Positions 25,245 to 33,274 of a stretch of 64,000 bases of DNA are shown piece by piece; position 1 is the first letter of the stretch, and every line of letters begins with the position of its first letter. Both the position numbers and the translations under genes were made by a program. This stretch comes from Proteus vulgaris (GTDB lineage: Bacteria > Pseudomonadota > Gammaproteobacteria > Enterobacterales > Enterobacteriaceae): the NCBI RefSeq assembly GCF_023100685.1, contig NZ_CP090064.1, positions 2,232,001 to 2,296,000 on the forward strand, in the 5' to 3' direction. The notes under the pieces were generated by a model. That model saw only the letters and a list, made by a program, of their open reading frames with translations. It was not told the DNA's origin and made no database searches.

Positions 25245-25872
25245 TCGAATATTCCTAAGTTAGCAAATGTTGATTCAATAAGTACGGCAAATACATAACA
25301 ATCAACTTAGTCGATCGATTGTTCTATTTGATGAGCGTATTGTTATTTTTATGCGGAAATATTTTTATGAATATCAACCGCTTATTCGCATCGCTTTTTC
25401 TATTCTTAACAATAAATAAACCACTATCTATGTTACTTTTCTCTAATTTATGCGCATTAAATGCATGCATTATCGAGTAAGGTATACGTTTGAAGTAATG
25501 CACTTATTCTCGTTTAAGTGCTTACGAACGTTTATTATTTTGATCTGGTATTTATTTTATTGTTATTACAAGCATATCTCTGGTTTACGTTTTCTATTTT
25601 TATAATGGCTTACTAACCTAAATAAAATAATCGCTAACATGGAACATTTCCACAAACATTTATGATTTTTTTGATATCAGTACAATAACCTAAGAAAAAC
25701 GCCACAAACGGCCATCAAAAAAAGATGACTTACAAAAATAAATGAAGGTAGTGATTGCTAAGATAGTCATTGGGAAGTAAAACAAGTTTTACAAGGAAAT
25801 TGTTGGTTTCTGTTAGTTAAAAACCACTTTGTAAAGCAGTAGATAGGAGGAACAACGGGTAGAAGAAAAACT
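25245..25872. other. gene-free stretch upstream of the porin gene
   Basis: About 630 A+T-rich bases between the porin start and the terminator of the regulator operon. It must contain the porin promoter and leader. I see no ORF with a ribosome binding site, and no clear CRP site or repeat. Confidence 0.5.
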
Positions 25873-25902
25873 GACAGAGGTCATATCATGATAACCTCCG
25901 TC
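25873..25902 (-). terminator. terminator of the padR-small ORF operon
   Basis: GAC-x-GAGGT pairs with ACCTC-x-GTC around an ATCATGAT centre, and the leftward transcript continues into AGTTTTTCTT. It lies 9 bp after the stop codon of the small ORF at 25911-26066, which supports that ORF being part of the transcript. Confidence 0.6.
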
Positions 25903-25910
25903 CATCATTA

Positions 25911-26066
25911 TCATATTCTGCCAGGTTTACGTAATGCTCTACGAAAGTAAGAAACTGGCATTTTAGGGCAAATTTGCTCTTTTACAGCTGGATTATTTTC
26001 TAAATCCTCTTTTTCTATTTCATTATGTCTTCTTGTATTTTGTGGTTGAGTATCTGTTTTATTCAT
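25911..26066 (-). CDS. 51-codon small protein coupled to the PadR regulator
   Basis: The ORF starts MNKTDTQPQNTRRHNEIEKE and ends SYFRRALRKPGRI. Its ATG overlaps the end of the regulator gene (stop TAA lies within ATGAATAA), and GGAAAGGGAAG lies just before. The coupling, the strong ribosome binding site and the terminator 9 bp after its stop argue that it is real. The protein is polar, with one Cys and a basic C-terminus, and I recognise no family. Confidence 0.6.
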   Translation of the reverse strand: MNKTDTQPQNTRRHNEIEKEDLENNPAVKEQICPKMPVSYFRRALRKPGRI

Positions 26067-26910
26067 CTTCCCTTTCCTCTGAGATCAATGCCTCATTAAT
26101 AGCTTCGATTTTCTCAACTGCTTCATTAAGAATGGAAGCAATACGTTCCGCTTTTTCCACAGAAAGCTCTTTTAACACCAGTTTATGGCGTAATACAGCC
26201 TTTAATTTTCCAACCGCAGATTCAATCTCTTCTGAAACACCACCCGCGTTTTGAGACAAGTCTCTCGCATAAGCAAGTTTTCTTTGAATATTGGCATCTA
26301 TTTCCTGATGTTCAGTTAAAAATGCAGAGCCTTCAGGTGTAATGCTGTAATTTTTACGACCCTTTTCAGCAATGGTGGCAACCAGTAGATCTTGCTCTTC
26401 AAGTAATGTTAGTGTTGGATAAATAACACCGGGGCTAGGCACATATAATCCTGAAGAGGCTTCATCAATTTCACGAATAATTTCATAACCATGGCTCGGT
26501 TTTTTCGCAATCATGCTGAGTAATAAAACTCGTAAATCACCATGATCAAACATACGTTTTAATTGACGTCCTTGACCTTTACCTCGCCCACCGCATCCAC
26601 GACCGCGTTGTTTGCCTTGTCTTTCAGAACCATGTTCACCATGACAGCATTCACCGTGACCCTCATGTCCATGACCATGTTCACCATGACGACATTCACC
26701 GCGACCTTCATGTCCATGACCATGCTCACCATGACCTTCATGTCCGTGACCATGTTCACCATGACAGCAATGCTCGCCGTGATTTCCATGGCTCCGACCT
26801 TGTTTAACTTTACCTCCACAACGCCCTTTTCCGTTTCCGTGACCATGACTACCATGTTCACCATTTTCAGCACGCTGTTGATAAAGTGAGTGTAATGCTC
26901 GAATCATCAT
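26059..26910 (-). CDS. yqjI: YqjI-like PadR-family metal-responsive repressor with His/Gly/Cys-rich N-terminus
   Basis: 283 residues. Residues about 17-110 are His-Gly-Glu-Cys repeats (HGHGHEGHGE, ECCHGEHG), an obvious metal-binding tail. The winged-helix PadR domain follows: LRVLLLSMIAKKPSHGYEII, PSPGVIYPTLTLLEEQDLL, KNYSITPEGSAFL, then a dimerising helix. E. coli YqjI (about 207 residues) has the same layout and is a nickel-inactivated repressor of the iron reductase gene yqjH and of itself. The His-rich tail here is longer. No yqjH is adjacent; a small ORF follows instead. TTTAGATATATC palindromes upstream are probable self-operators. Confidence 0.85.
   Translation of the reverse strand: MMIRALHSLYQQRAENGEHGSHGHGNGKGRCGGKVKQGRSHGNHGEHCCHGEHGHGHEGHGEHGHGHEGRGECRHGEHGHGHEGHGECCHGEHGSERQGKQRGRGCGGRGKGQGRQLKRMFDHGDLRVLLLSMIAKKPSHGYEIIREIDEASSGLYVPSPGVIYPTLTLLEEQDLLVATIAEKGRKNYSITPEGSAFLTEHQEIDANIQRKLAYARDLSQNAGGVSEEIESAVGKLKAVLRHKLVLKELSVEKAERIASILNEAVEKIEAINEALISEEREDE
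26625..26790. repeat. tandem repeats coding the His-rich tail of the PadR regulator
   Basis: Imperfect tandem units of about 45-48 bp, built on TCATGTCCATGACCATG and TCACCATGA blocks. They code for HGEHGHGHEGHGECC-type segments. The antisense frames stay open (Met/Thr-rich) only because of this repeat. Unit number may vary between strains. Confidence 0.7.
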
Positions 26911-26927
26911 AAATATTCCCTCATTGT

Positions 26928-27001
26928 TTTAGATATATCGAATTCATGTAATGCAATATAAACCGATATATCTAAATTATCAAGCTTTAGATATATCTAA
27001 A
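26928..27001. promoter_or_regulatory. three-part TTTAGATATATC operator upstream of the PadR gene
   Basis: TTTAGATATATCG (26928-26940) and its inverted copy CGATATATCTAAA (26964-26976) flank a 23-bp spacer. A perfect 16-bp palindrome TTTAGATATATCTAAA lies at 26986-27001. They sit 17 to 91 bp before the PadR start, which fits autoregulation of the YqjI type. Confidence 0.75.
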
Positions 27002-27365
27002 TGTATTACTAAATCAATTTTATCTTTAACAATATGATTTATTTATGATTATATCCATACAAGAAAGAGTGTTATTATGAATGATTCTCATTCTCTAGCT
27101 TGCTTTTATGTGCTATCAATGGAAATAAAAGAAGAAAAAATCAAAATAGTTATAAAAAATAAATTTTGAGGAAGTGATCGTCGTTCTGTTTTAGTGAGCT
27201 GATGATTGTAAGTAATAAAGAGAAAACGATAAGTGACGATGTCACTTATTTTGTAAGGGGAACAATTAGATGCGGACATTAAACCACCCAAAAAGCGAAG
27301 ATAATGAGATATCACTCACTTCTTCGTTTTTCAGGCTGGATATTTTTAGTGATCAAAAGTTATTG
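27002..27365. other. gene-free stretch with a perfect inverted repeat
   Basis: Between the PadR operator and the decarboxylase-like gene. It includes ATAAGTGAC-GAT-GTCACTTAT at 27229-27249, followed by TTTTG, a possible operator or weak terminator. A 30-codon ORF from ATG 27077 (MNDSHSLACF) is possible but unsupported. Nothing else is recognised. Confidence 0.45.
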
Positions 27366-29210
27366 TTATAACTCTCTCTCTAGCGCAGATAAAACGACCT
27401 TCTTAATATATTGGTACCCTGCCTCAATTTGTTGTTTATCACCTATTTGCGTACTTTTTATAGTAAGTTGTAACAGACTTAAATGCTTGATTGTTTCCCA
27501 CTCATTTTTATCTAGATAACACTCATGACAAAACTGTGCGGGTGCATCATCACTATTACGAACACAAAGTGTAAGTAAGCTTAGGTCTTGTCTATAGTGA
27601 CTTTTTACAACTAAGTGTTCATATATTTCTTTATTCAGCTTATTTTGTGTTTCTAAACACGTATTCCCTTTTTTCACAACTGCAAAATTCAATTTATTAA
27701 AATCGGATGCTGATAAAACTCGAATAAAGTAGTGCTCCCCTTCCTTTTCAAAGGATTGAGCTTGATTAAAGAATTGTTCAAGTTTGACTCGTGTTTCCCA
27801 TTGAATTTGAGCATATTTTCCATATCCCGATAAAGTAAAGGGATAAAGTTGATGTACACTCCACATCGAAGCCACTGCAGGTGCTGATTGAATACCGTCA
27901 ATTTCGGGAACACCATCAGCTTGCTCTGGACATAATCTTGGTGGATTGGTTAGAAAATGACTCATGCGTGCATCTTTAATACAAACGACACCCGTGGGAT
28001 AAGGTGAAAAGCCAGCTTGAAAAGGCTCAAAAGAGACAGAGTCTGCAAGAGAAAGCTGTGTGACGCTTTCATATATTTCTGGCGTTAATTCAAGTAGAGG
28101 CGCTTCTTTTTTTAGTTTTTTGCACAACGTCTTATAAGGAATAAGTTCGTAATTATCATCAAGAAACAAACTTTTCATATAACCAAATTGTGAAGCATCT
28201 ATATGAATATAAAAAGAATTTTTGTATTTCTCCTCACATTCTCTTCTTAATTCAAAAAGTGGTCTTAATTTATCAATGCTGCCATAAGATGGGGAGCCTA
28301 ACATACCAATAATACCCAAAATAGGTTCGCCCTGTTCAATAAGACGTAAAACAATACTACGCATTTTTTCAGTATCTGTTTTAAATGATCCATCAATAGG
28401 CAATGCAATAAGGTTGTCATATCCTAACCCCAATATATCCATTGCTTTCTTCCAAAATTCAAAACGCGAAACAGGGACAAGTAATTTCCCTAAATGCATT
28501 GTTTTTGTCATACCCGTTCCCCGGCATGTCAAATAACTAACATCATCAAAAATCTTACGTTTATGGAGTTGTTCACCCATAGCTAGAATATCTGAGATAG
28601 ACATATTGAATAACTCAAATGCTTTTTTATCTGCAACCAAATCTCGTGACTTGGGATGGCGGGCAATTGCCATTGGTAATGTTTTTAAATTTCTAAGTGC
28701 CCATAATATTTCATAACAAGCAAGGGTATGGCTTGTCGTGATATGCCCAAATGCATCTTTCGATGAAAAGCCAATTAATTTACAGAGATCTTCTATAATT
28801 TCCTTTTCTTGTTGTTTTTGTAAGGGCGAATGGTGATTAAAAACATTATCTGAATTGTAAGCCAATGCAGAAAGATAGCCGAATTTAGCCAATTGCATCA
28901 CCTGTGAATGATGATGAGAAAAATAAGGCTCAATATCTGATTGAGTAAAATTGCTTTGCTGTTTTAGCGACTCTAAAATAGAGTCAAAAGAATTATCTAC
29001 TACTTTTTTTTCAATTGTACAATTTTTTATTTTAGTCTCTAAATTATCACTATTATTTTTTTTTGCTTTACTTGCATTAGGAAAAGAATACTCACTATTC
29101 ATTAATATTTTTGCCATCTCTCGATGATAACATGCTAGCGTATCAACGGTTTGGGTATGGTATACACGCTCTGCAGCACTCAGACAGGTTTGTTTATGAT
29201 TTGCCATCAT
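27366..29210 (-). CDS. group II PLP-dependent decarboxylase homologue lacking the catalytic lysine
   Basis: 614 residues, the length of bacterial tyrosine decarboxylases (about 620), and the same fold order. GIIGMLGSPSYGSIDKL and FYIHIDASQFGYM stand where active enzymes have HVDAAYGG. ADSVSFEPFQAGFSPYPTG stands where they have ADS-x-x-x-DPHKxGxxPYPxG. So the Schiff-base Lys is Gln398 and the preceding His is Phe397. The phosphate-binding GGT is also changed (TTSHTLACYEILWALRN). The reading frame is clean and long, so it is a maintained pseudo-enzyme rather than a decayed gene. No antiporter or second decarboxylase is adjacent. Loss of decarboxylase activity is inferred. Confidence 0.8.
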   Translation of the reverse strand: MMANHKQTCLSAAERVYHTQTVDTLACYHREMAKILMNSEYSFPNASKAKKNNSDNLETKIKNCTIEKKVVDNSFDSILESLKQQSNFTQSDIEPYFSHHHSQVMQLAKFGYLSALAYNSDNVFNHHSPLQKQQEKEIIEDLCKLIGFSSKDAFGHITTSHTLACYEILWALRNLKTLPMAIARHPKSRDLVADKKAFELFNMSISDILAMGEQLHKRKIFDDVSYLTCRGTGMTKTMHLGKLLVPVSRFEFWKKAMDILGLGYDNLIALPIDGSFKTDTEKMRSIVLRLIEQGEPILGIIGMLGSPSYGSIDKLRPLFELRRECEEKYKNSFYIHIDASQFGYMKSLFLDDNYELIPYKTLCKKLKKEAPLLELTPEIYESVTQLSLADSVSFEPFQAGFSPYPTGVVCIKDARMSHFLTNPPRLCPEQADGVPEIDGIQSAPAVASMWSVHQLYPFTLSGYGKYAQIQWETRVKLEQFFNQAQSFEKEGEHYFIRVLSASDFNKLNFAVVKKGNTCLETQNKLNKEIYEHLVVKSHYRQDLSLLTLCVRNSDDAPAQFCHECYLDKNEWETIKHLSLLQLTIKSTQIGDKQQIEAGYQYIKKVVLSALEREL

Positions 29211-29615
29211 CGCACCTATATATAAATTTTTGTTATTTGTTTTAATGAGAATTGTGTTTATTAATCGTAAATAATTAATCTCTATTCAAATGATATACTA
29301 CATGATGAGTAAGAATCTTCTTTATTTTATTGATATCAGTTAAGATTTTTTCAATTCAACCTAAAGTTTTCTCTATTTAATGATTAATGATTTAGTTTTA
29401 TTTGTTAGTTTCTTTATTTTATTATCAATTTTGATTTAAGTTACTTTTCAGTCAATGTGATATTATTTTTACTAAGGTTAATACTTAAACCCACCTTAAT
29501 TAGAATTAATAAATATTTCTATCGCCCAACATCAATTAAAGAGGATAGATATTAAATTTTATGCGCCACCAAAAATATATTTATTTAATTGTTATTCATT
29601 TTTACTTCAATATAT
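29211..29615. other. gene-free stretch upstream of the decarboxylase-like gene
   Basis: About 400 very A+T-rich bases that must carry the promoter of the leftward decarboxylase-like gene. I see no convincing ORF, repeat or operator. Confidence 0.5.
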
Positions 29616-29649
29616 AAAAAAACACATGATAAATTGCTCATGTGTTTTT
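29616..29649 (-). terminator. terminator after the quinone oxidoreductase gene
   Basis: ACACATGA pairs with TCATGTGT, flanked by A and T runs. It lies about 67 bp beyond the stop codon of the leftward oxidoreductase gene. Confidence 0.75.
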
Positions 29650-29715
29650 CGGAATATTCGCTTTTTTAAACAAAAAATAACCATTACTTCTTATAACAAA
29701 TAATATTTAATACTC

Positions 29716-30744
29716 TTAGTTACTATCATTTACGTTATAAGTCGTATTTTCTAGCACAACTTTACCAATTAAATCACCAGACTCCATTAACTGATGAGCT
29801 TTTCCTGCTTCTGTTAATGGGAAAATGGCATTAATTATTGGCTTAATTTTACCTTCAGCAATCAATGGCCACACATGTTGTTTTAATTCTTGTGCAATGT
29901 GAGCTTTTTCTTCTACTGAACGGGAACGCATCGTTGAGCCGGTATGAATTAATCGTTTAACCATCATTGGCATCATATTTACATTTTTAGGCATCCCTTT
30001 CATCATGCCCACTTGTATTATGCGTCCAAATTTGCTCGCAACTTGGTAGTTCTTCTCGACATAATCTCCACCGATAATATCAAGTACAACATCGACACCT
30101 TTACCGTGAGTTAAGATAGGAATTTCTTTAGCAAAATCGGTTTGTTTGTAATTGATGACATAATCAGCACCAATTTTGTAAGCTACTTCCTTTTTTTCTT
30201 CAGAACCTACGGTTGTATAAATGGTTGCCCCTATAGCATGGGCAAGCATAATTGCAGTAGAACCGATCCCAGAAGTTCCACCATGAATAAGAACAGATTC
30301 GCCCTGTTTTAGTTTGCCTAATTGAAATAAATTAGCCCAGACGGTAAAGAAGTTTTCAGGTAATGCAGCTGCTTCAATATCTGTTAAATTCATTGATGGT
30401 AATGCGATGTCTTCATGTGCAATACAATATTGAGAGTAACCACCACCTGCGACTAAAGCACAAACCCGATCACCCAATTGCCATTTAGTACAACTTTCAC
30501 CTAAAGCCACTACTTCTCCAGAAACTTCAAGGCCTGGAATAGGCGAAGCATCTGCTGGTGGCGGATAGCTTCCTTGTCTTTGAAAGATATCAGGTCGATT
30601 AACACCTGAGACGGCAACTTTAATTAAAAGATAATGAGGAGGAAGTGAAGGTATGGGTGATATTTTTGCTTGTAATTTGTCTATATCACCAGGTTCTGTA
30701 ATAGCAATCTCTAACATGTTTGCAGGTAAAACAGTATTCATCAT
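29716..30744 (-). CDS. NAD(P)H:quinone oxidoreductase (zinc-free MDR family, PIG3-like)
   Basis: 342 residues of the medium-chain reductase superfamily. It has a GroES-like N-terminal domain (VAVSGVNRPDIFQRQGSYPPP, PGLEVSGEVVALG, WQLGDRVCALVAGGGYSQY) and a Rossmann domain (ESVLIHGGTSGIGSTAIMLA, GADYVINYKQTDF, GVDVVLDIIGG). The metal-binding Cys/His set of alcohol dehydrogenases is absent, as in quinone and enone reductases. The pattern closely fits the PIG3/TP53I3-like quinone oxidoreductases. It is monocistronic, 130 bp downstream of the dms operon, with its own terminator. Confidence 0.85.
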   Translation of the reverse strand: MMNTVLPANMLEIAITEPGDIDKLQAKISPIPSLPPHYLLIKVAVSGVNRPDIFQRQGSYPPPADASPIPGLEVSGEVVALGESCTKWQLGDRVCALVAGGGYSQYCIAHEDIALPSMNLTDIEAAALPENFFTVWANLFQLGKLKQGESVLIHGGTSGIGSTAIMLAHAIGATIYTTVGSEEKKEVAYKIGADYVINYKQTDFAKEIPILTHGKGVDVVLDIIGGDYVEKNYQVASKFGRIIQVGMMKGMPKNVNMMPMMVKRLIHTGSTMRSRSVEEKAHIAQELKQHVWPLIAEGKIKPIINAIFPLTEAGKAHQLMESGDLIGKVVLENTTYNVNDSN

Positions 30745-30876
30745 ATGCTCCCATTTAATTTATCCACTCTCTGATCTTAACGCTAATTAAGCTTTTTCTA
30801 TCACTTATCTTACTTATTTCAAGAAAAGTGTTCGCCGATTAAGCAATAAATAGATCAAAGTGTATTTAAAGGAAGA

Positions 30877-31761
30877 TTATAACCAACCTTGCTTCTGATG
30901 TTGTATGCAAATCGGGCATAATGTTGCATCAGATTTCCATGATAAGAAAGCTAACCGACATTTTTCACAGTGTGCATCATAATAGTGATAAAAAATGGGT
31001 TCGTTATTTTTAGCGACATGTTCTTTAACATGAATGGATTTAGGGAAACAAACAACTTCACAATTCATACAACCAGTACAACGTTTTTCATCCAGTTTGA
31101 ATATATTGTTTTCGAGTTCAATCGCACCTTCATCACAGACCTTTGCACATGCGGAACAAAGAATACATGTTTCGGTATCTAACTGAATTTGAAACCAACT
31201 ATCTTCTGGATATAGTTGTTTTCTTGCATTTAATCCTGTTCTTACTTGATCTTTATTTAATGGTTTTTCATCAAGTTTTTGACGAAAAAGCATAAAACGA
31301 CGACCACTATCAATATCAGTAGGTTCTGTGATCATTAATTGCCAGATAGGCTCTTGTAATGTTTTTAGTTGAAGATTTAAATTCGCCAAAACAGGAAGCC
31401 ATTTATCCACTAAAGGTTGCGCTATTTTCATTCCTCTAATGTGATATTGACGATGCCACACTAACAATTCTTCTGTGCTTGCTAGCGGTTCATCATGATT
31501 AACAACAAGATAATTATCCTGATGTGTTCTTTCATGAGGTGTAATGTTTTCTATTGCATCGACAGGGCAAGTAAATAGACAATTACCGCATTGAAAACAG
31601 CGTTCATTATCTATTTTTACTTCTAGATGACCAAAAGTGATAGCGCCCACAGGACAAACTTTAGAGCAACTATCACATAGGCTTTGTTTGAGGCGTTTTC
31701 TAACACATTTATCATTAATAATTGGTTCAGGAGGAAGATCCACCTTAATAAAACGCCTCAT
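30877..31761 (-). CDS. polyferredoxin-type 4Fe-4S protein of the dms operon
   Basis: 294 residues, soluble, with four ferredoxin Cys motifs: CDSCSKVCPVGAI, CFQCGNCLFTCPVDAI, CILCSACAKVCDEGAI and CTGCMNCEVVCFPKSI. A C-terminal HCEKCRLAF ... CPIC pair, separated by about 20 residues, may bind zinc or another cluster. It starts 14 bp after dmsC and so belongs to the same operon. E. coli dmsABC has no such gene. It may pass electrons to the reductase or aid its assembly. The family resembles NapF/YgfS-like ferredoxins but I cannot assign it exactly. Confidence 0.75.
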   Translation of the reverse strand: MRRFIKVDLPPEPIINDKCVRKRLKQSLCDSCSKVCPVGAITFGHLEVKIDNERCFQCGNCLFTCPVDAIENITPHERTHQDNYLVVNHDEPLASTEELLVWHRQYHIRGMKIAQPLVDKWLPVLANLNLQLKTLQEPIWQLMITEPTDIDSGRRFMLFRQKLDEKPLNKDQVRTGLNARKQLYPEDSWFQIQLDTETCILCSACAKVCDEGAIELENNIFKLDEKRCTGCMNCEVVCFPKSIHVKEHVAKNNEPIFYHYYDAHCEKCRLAFLSWKSDATLCPICIQHQKQGWL

Positions 31762-31775
31762 ACTTCACTACTCCA

Positions 31776-32648
31776 CTACTTTACAATAAAGAATGCAAAA
31801 CGATTGAGAATTTCTGCAATCAGTATTGTTGCGCTACTTGCTAATACCATACGCAATCCTGAAGTAAATACAGCATTACGATATTTCCATACGCTGTATC
31901 CCATCATTAAAATACCAAGAATTGACAAAATCCATGCAGATATTCTTAATCCGAATGTTTCATTATACGCAATGATAGGCGTATGAGGGAACGTTATTGC
32001 ATCATTTGTTGAAATGACTGATGACATCCATTCTAAATAAAAGGGTTGCTCCGCCATACGTAATGTTACTGTAAGAAAAATAACCACTAATGCACTGATT
32101 ACAATTCTTTTTGCTAGCTCACTATTTACAAAGGCTTTAACGCGAAGTGCTGTTATTAATAGCGCTATAGCGGCCCCAGTTGAAAATAGTGCGCCTATAA
32201 ACATAAAGTAAGTATTAACGTGCATCCATGTCAGCATCGAAGTGTTGTAATACAATGACGCCATACATATTATATCAATGATGCCAAGCAGACCAATAAC
32301 CGCTAATAAGGTTTTGTTCATGTGCCCTTTAATCAAAACCACTAAGGTATAAAGGCATAACGCACCAAGATAAACGGCAGCAAATATGATTTCACGACTC
32401 AACCATGATGAAGAAATATGGCGTAATGCATGAAAAGCATTCCATGGATATCCCATATGTAACGTTGATGCTAATAATCCTAAACACCCTAAAATAGCGG
32501 CAGTTAATAACACGGGTCGCATAGCAACCGTGGCTCTTTGATTACCAATCTCTTTTTCTAACCAACAAAAATAAAGGGCTGAAAAAAGAGTTACGCCAAC
32601 AGAACTCTGGACGAATAAAGTAAAGGTCACTAATGGCCATTCATTCAT
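31776..32648 (-). CDS. dmsC: DMSO reductase anchor subunit (DmsC family)
   Basis: 290 residues with eight predicted membrane helices, the DmsC pattern. It takes electrons from menaquinol and anchors the catalytic DmsA-DmsB pair. Characteristic early sequence: NEWPLVTFTLFVQSSVGVTLFSALY and LGLLASTLHMGYPWNAFHALRH, which includes the conserved His in helix 2. Its start overlaps dmsB by 4 bp (ATGA), so it is translationally coupled. Confidence 0.9.
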   Translation of the reverse strand: MNEWPLVTFTLFVQSSVGVTLFSALYFCWLEKEIGNQRATVAMRPVLLTAAILGCLGLLASTLHMGYPWNAFHALRHISSSWLSREIIFAAVYLGALCLYTLVVLIKGHMNKTLLAVIGLLGIIDIICMASLYYNTSMLTWMHVNTYFMFIGALFSTGAAIALLITALRVKAFVNSELAKRIVISALVVIFLTVTLRMAEQPFYLEWMSSVISTNDAITFPHTPIIAYNETFGLRISAWILSILGILMMGYSVWKYRNAVFTSGLRMVLASSATILIAEILNRFAFFIVK

Positions 32649-33274
32649 GCTTGAACTCCTCCCTTTTTCGTCGCACCAGTATGAGGTTTGATAACTAAAT
32701 TTGGATTTGTCATCGTAAAGTCAGGTAATCCTTGAACTTGGCTTAAATGCCCATATTTCGCTCTTAACTCTTTAATCTTGCCAAACTTAATCGCATTTAG
32801 CGGGCATGTATCAACACAAATTGGATTTTTGCCTTCTGATAGTAAATCAATACAAAAATCACATTTTGACATTTGTCCGGTCTCTTCATTCATTTGTGGT
32901 GCGCCATAAGGGCATGACCATGCGCAATAACCACAACCTACACATTTAGAGGTATCAACACGAACAATGCCATCACCTTCACGTTTGTGCATTGCTGTTG
33001 TTGGGCAGTTTTTCACACAAACGGGTGATTCGCAGTGGTTACAAGAAATAGTTAATGTATATGCAAACACATTATTAACCAGACCACCTTGCCCTGTCGG
33101 TGCAAAACCGCCTCCTTTTACTTCATAAATACGGCGAAAACGGCGACCAACTTCTAAATTATTTTTATCTTTACATGCTACTTGGCAAGCTTTGCAACCA
33201 GAACAACGAGAGGAATCAATAAAGAAACCGAGCTGTTCATCGCTTACCGGTGCATATTCTTTAAAGTCACTCAT
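32645..33274 (-). CDS. dmsB: DMSO reductase iron-sulfur subunit (DmsB family)
   Basis: 209 residues with 16 cluster Cys in four ferredoxin motifs: CSGCKACQVACKDKN, CNHCESPVCVKNCPTTAM, CVGCGYCAWSCPYGAP and CDFCIDLLSEGKNPICVDTCPLNAI. It wires electrons from DmsC to the molybdenum centre of DmsA. It overlaps dmsA by 4 bp and dmsC by 4 bp. Confidence 0.93.
   Translation of the reverse strand: MSDFKEYAPVSDEQLGFFIDSSRCSGCKACQVACKDKNNLEVGRRFRRIYEVKGGGFAPTGQGGLVNNVFAYTLTISCNHCESPVCVKNCPTTAMHKREGDGIVRVDTSKCVGCGYCAWSCPYGAPQMNEETGQMSKCDFCIDLLSEGKNPICVDTCPLNAIKFGKIKELRAKYGHLSQVQGLPDFTMTNPNLVIKPHTGATKKGGVQA

Noticed and set aside
26559..26889. Met/Val-rich and Met/Thr-rich ORFs within the PadR gene
   Set aside because: They arise from the tandem repeat that codes for the His-rich tail; the PadR frame has a recognisable domain.
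27106..27315. 69-codon ORF upstream of the decarboxylase-like gene
   Set aside because: It lacks a ribosome binding site, its sequence is not protein-like, and it spans the inverted repeat at 27229-27249.
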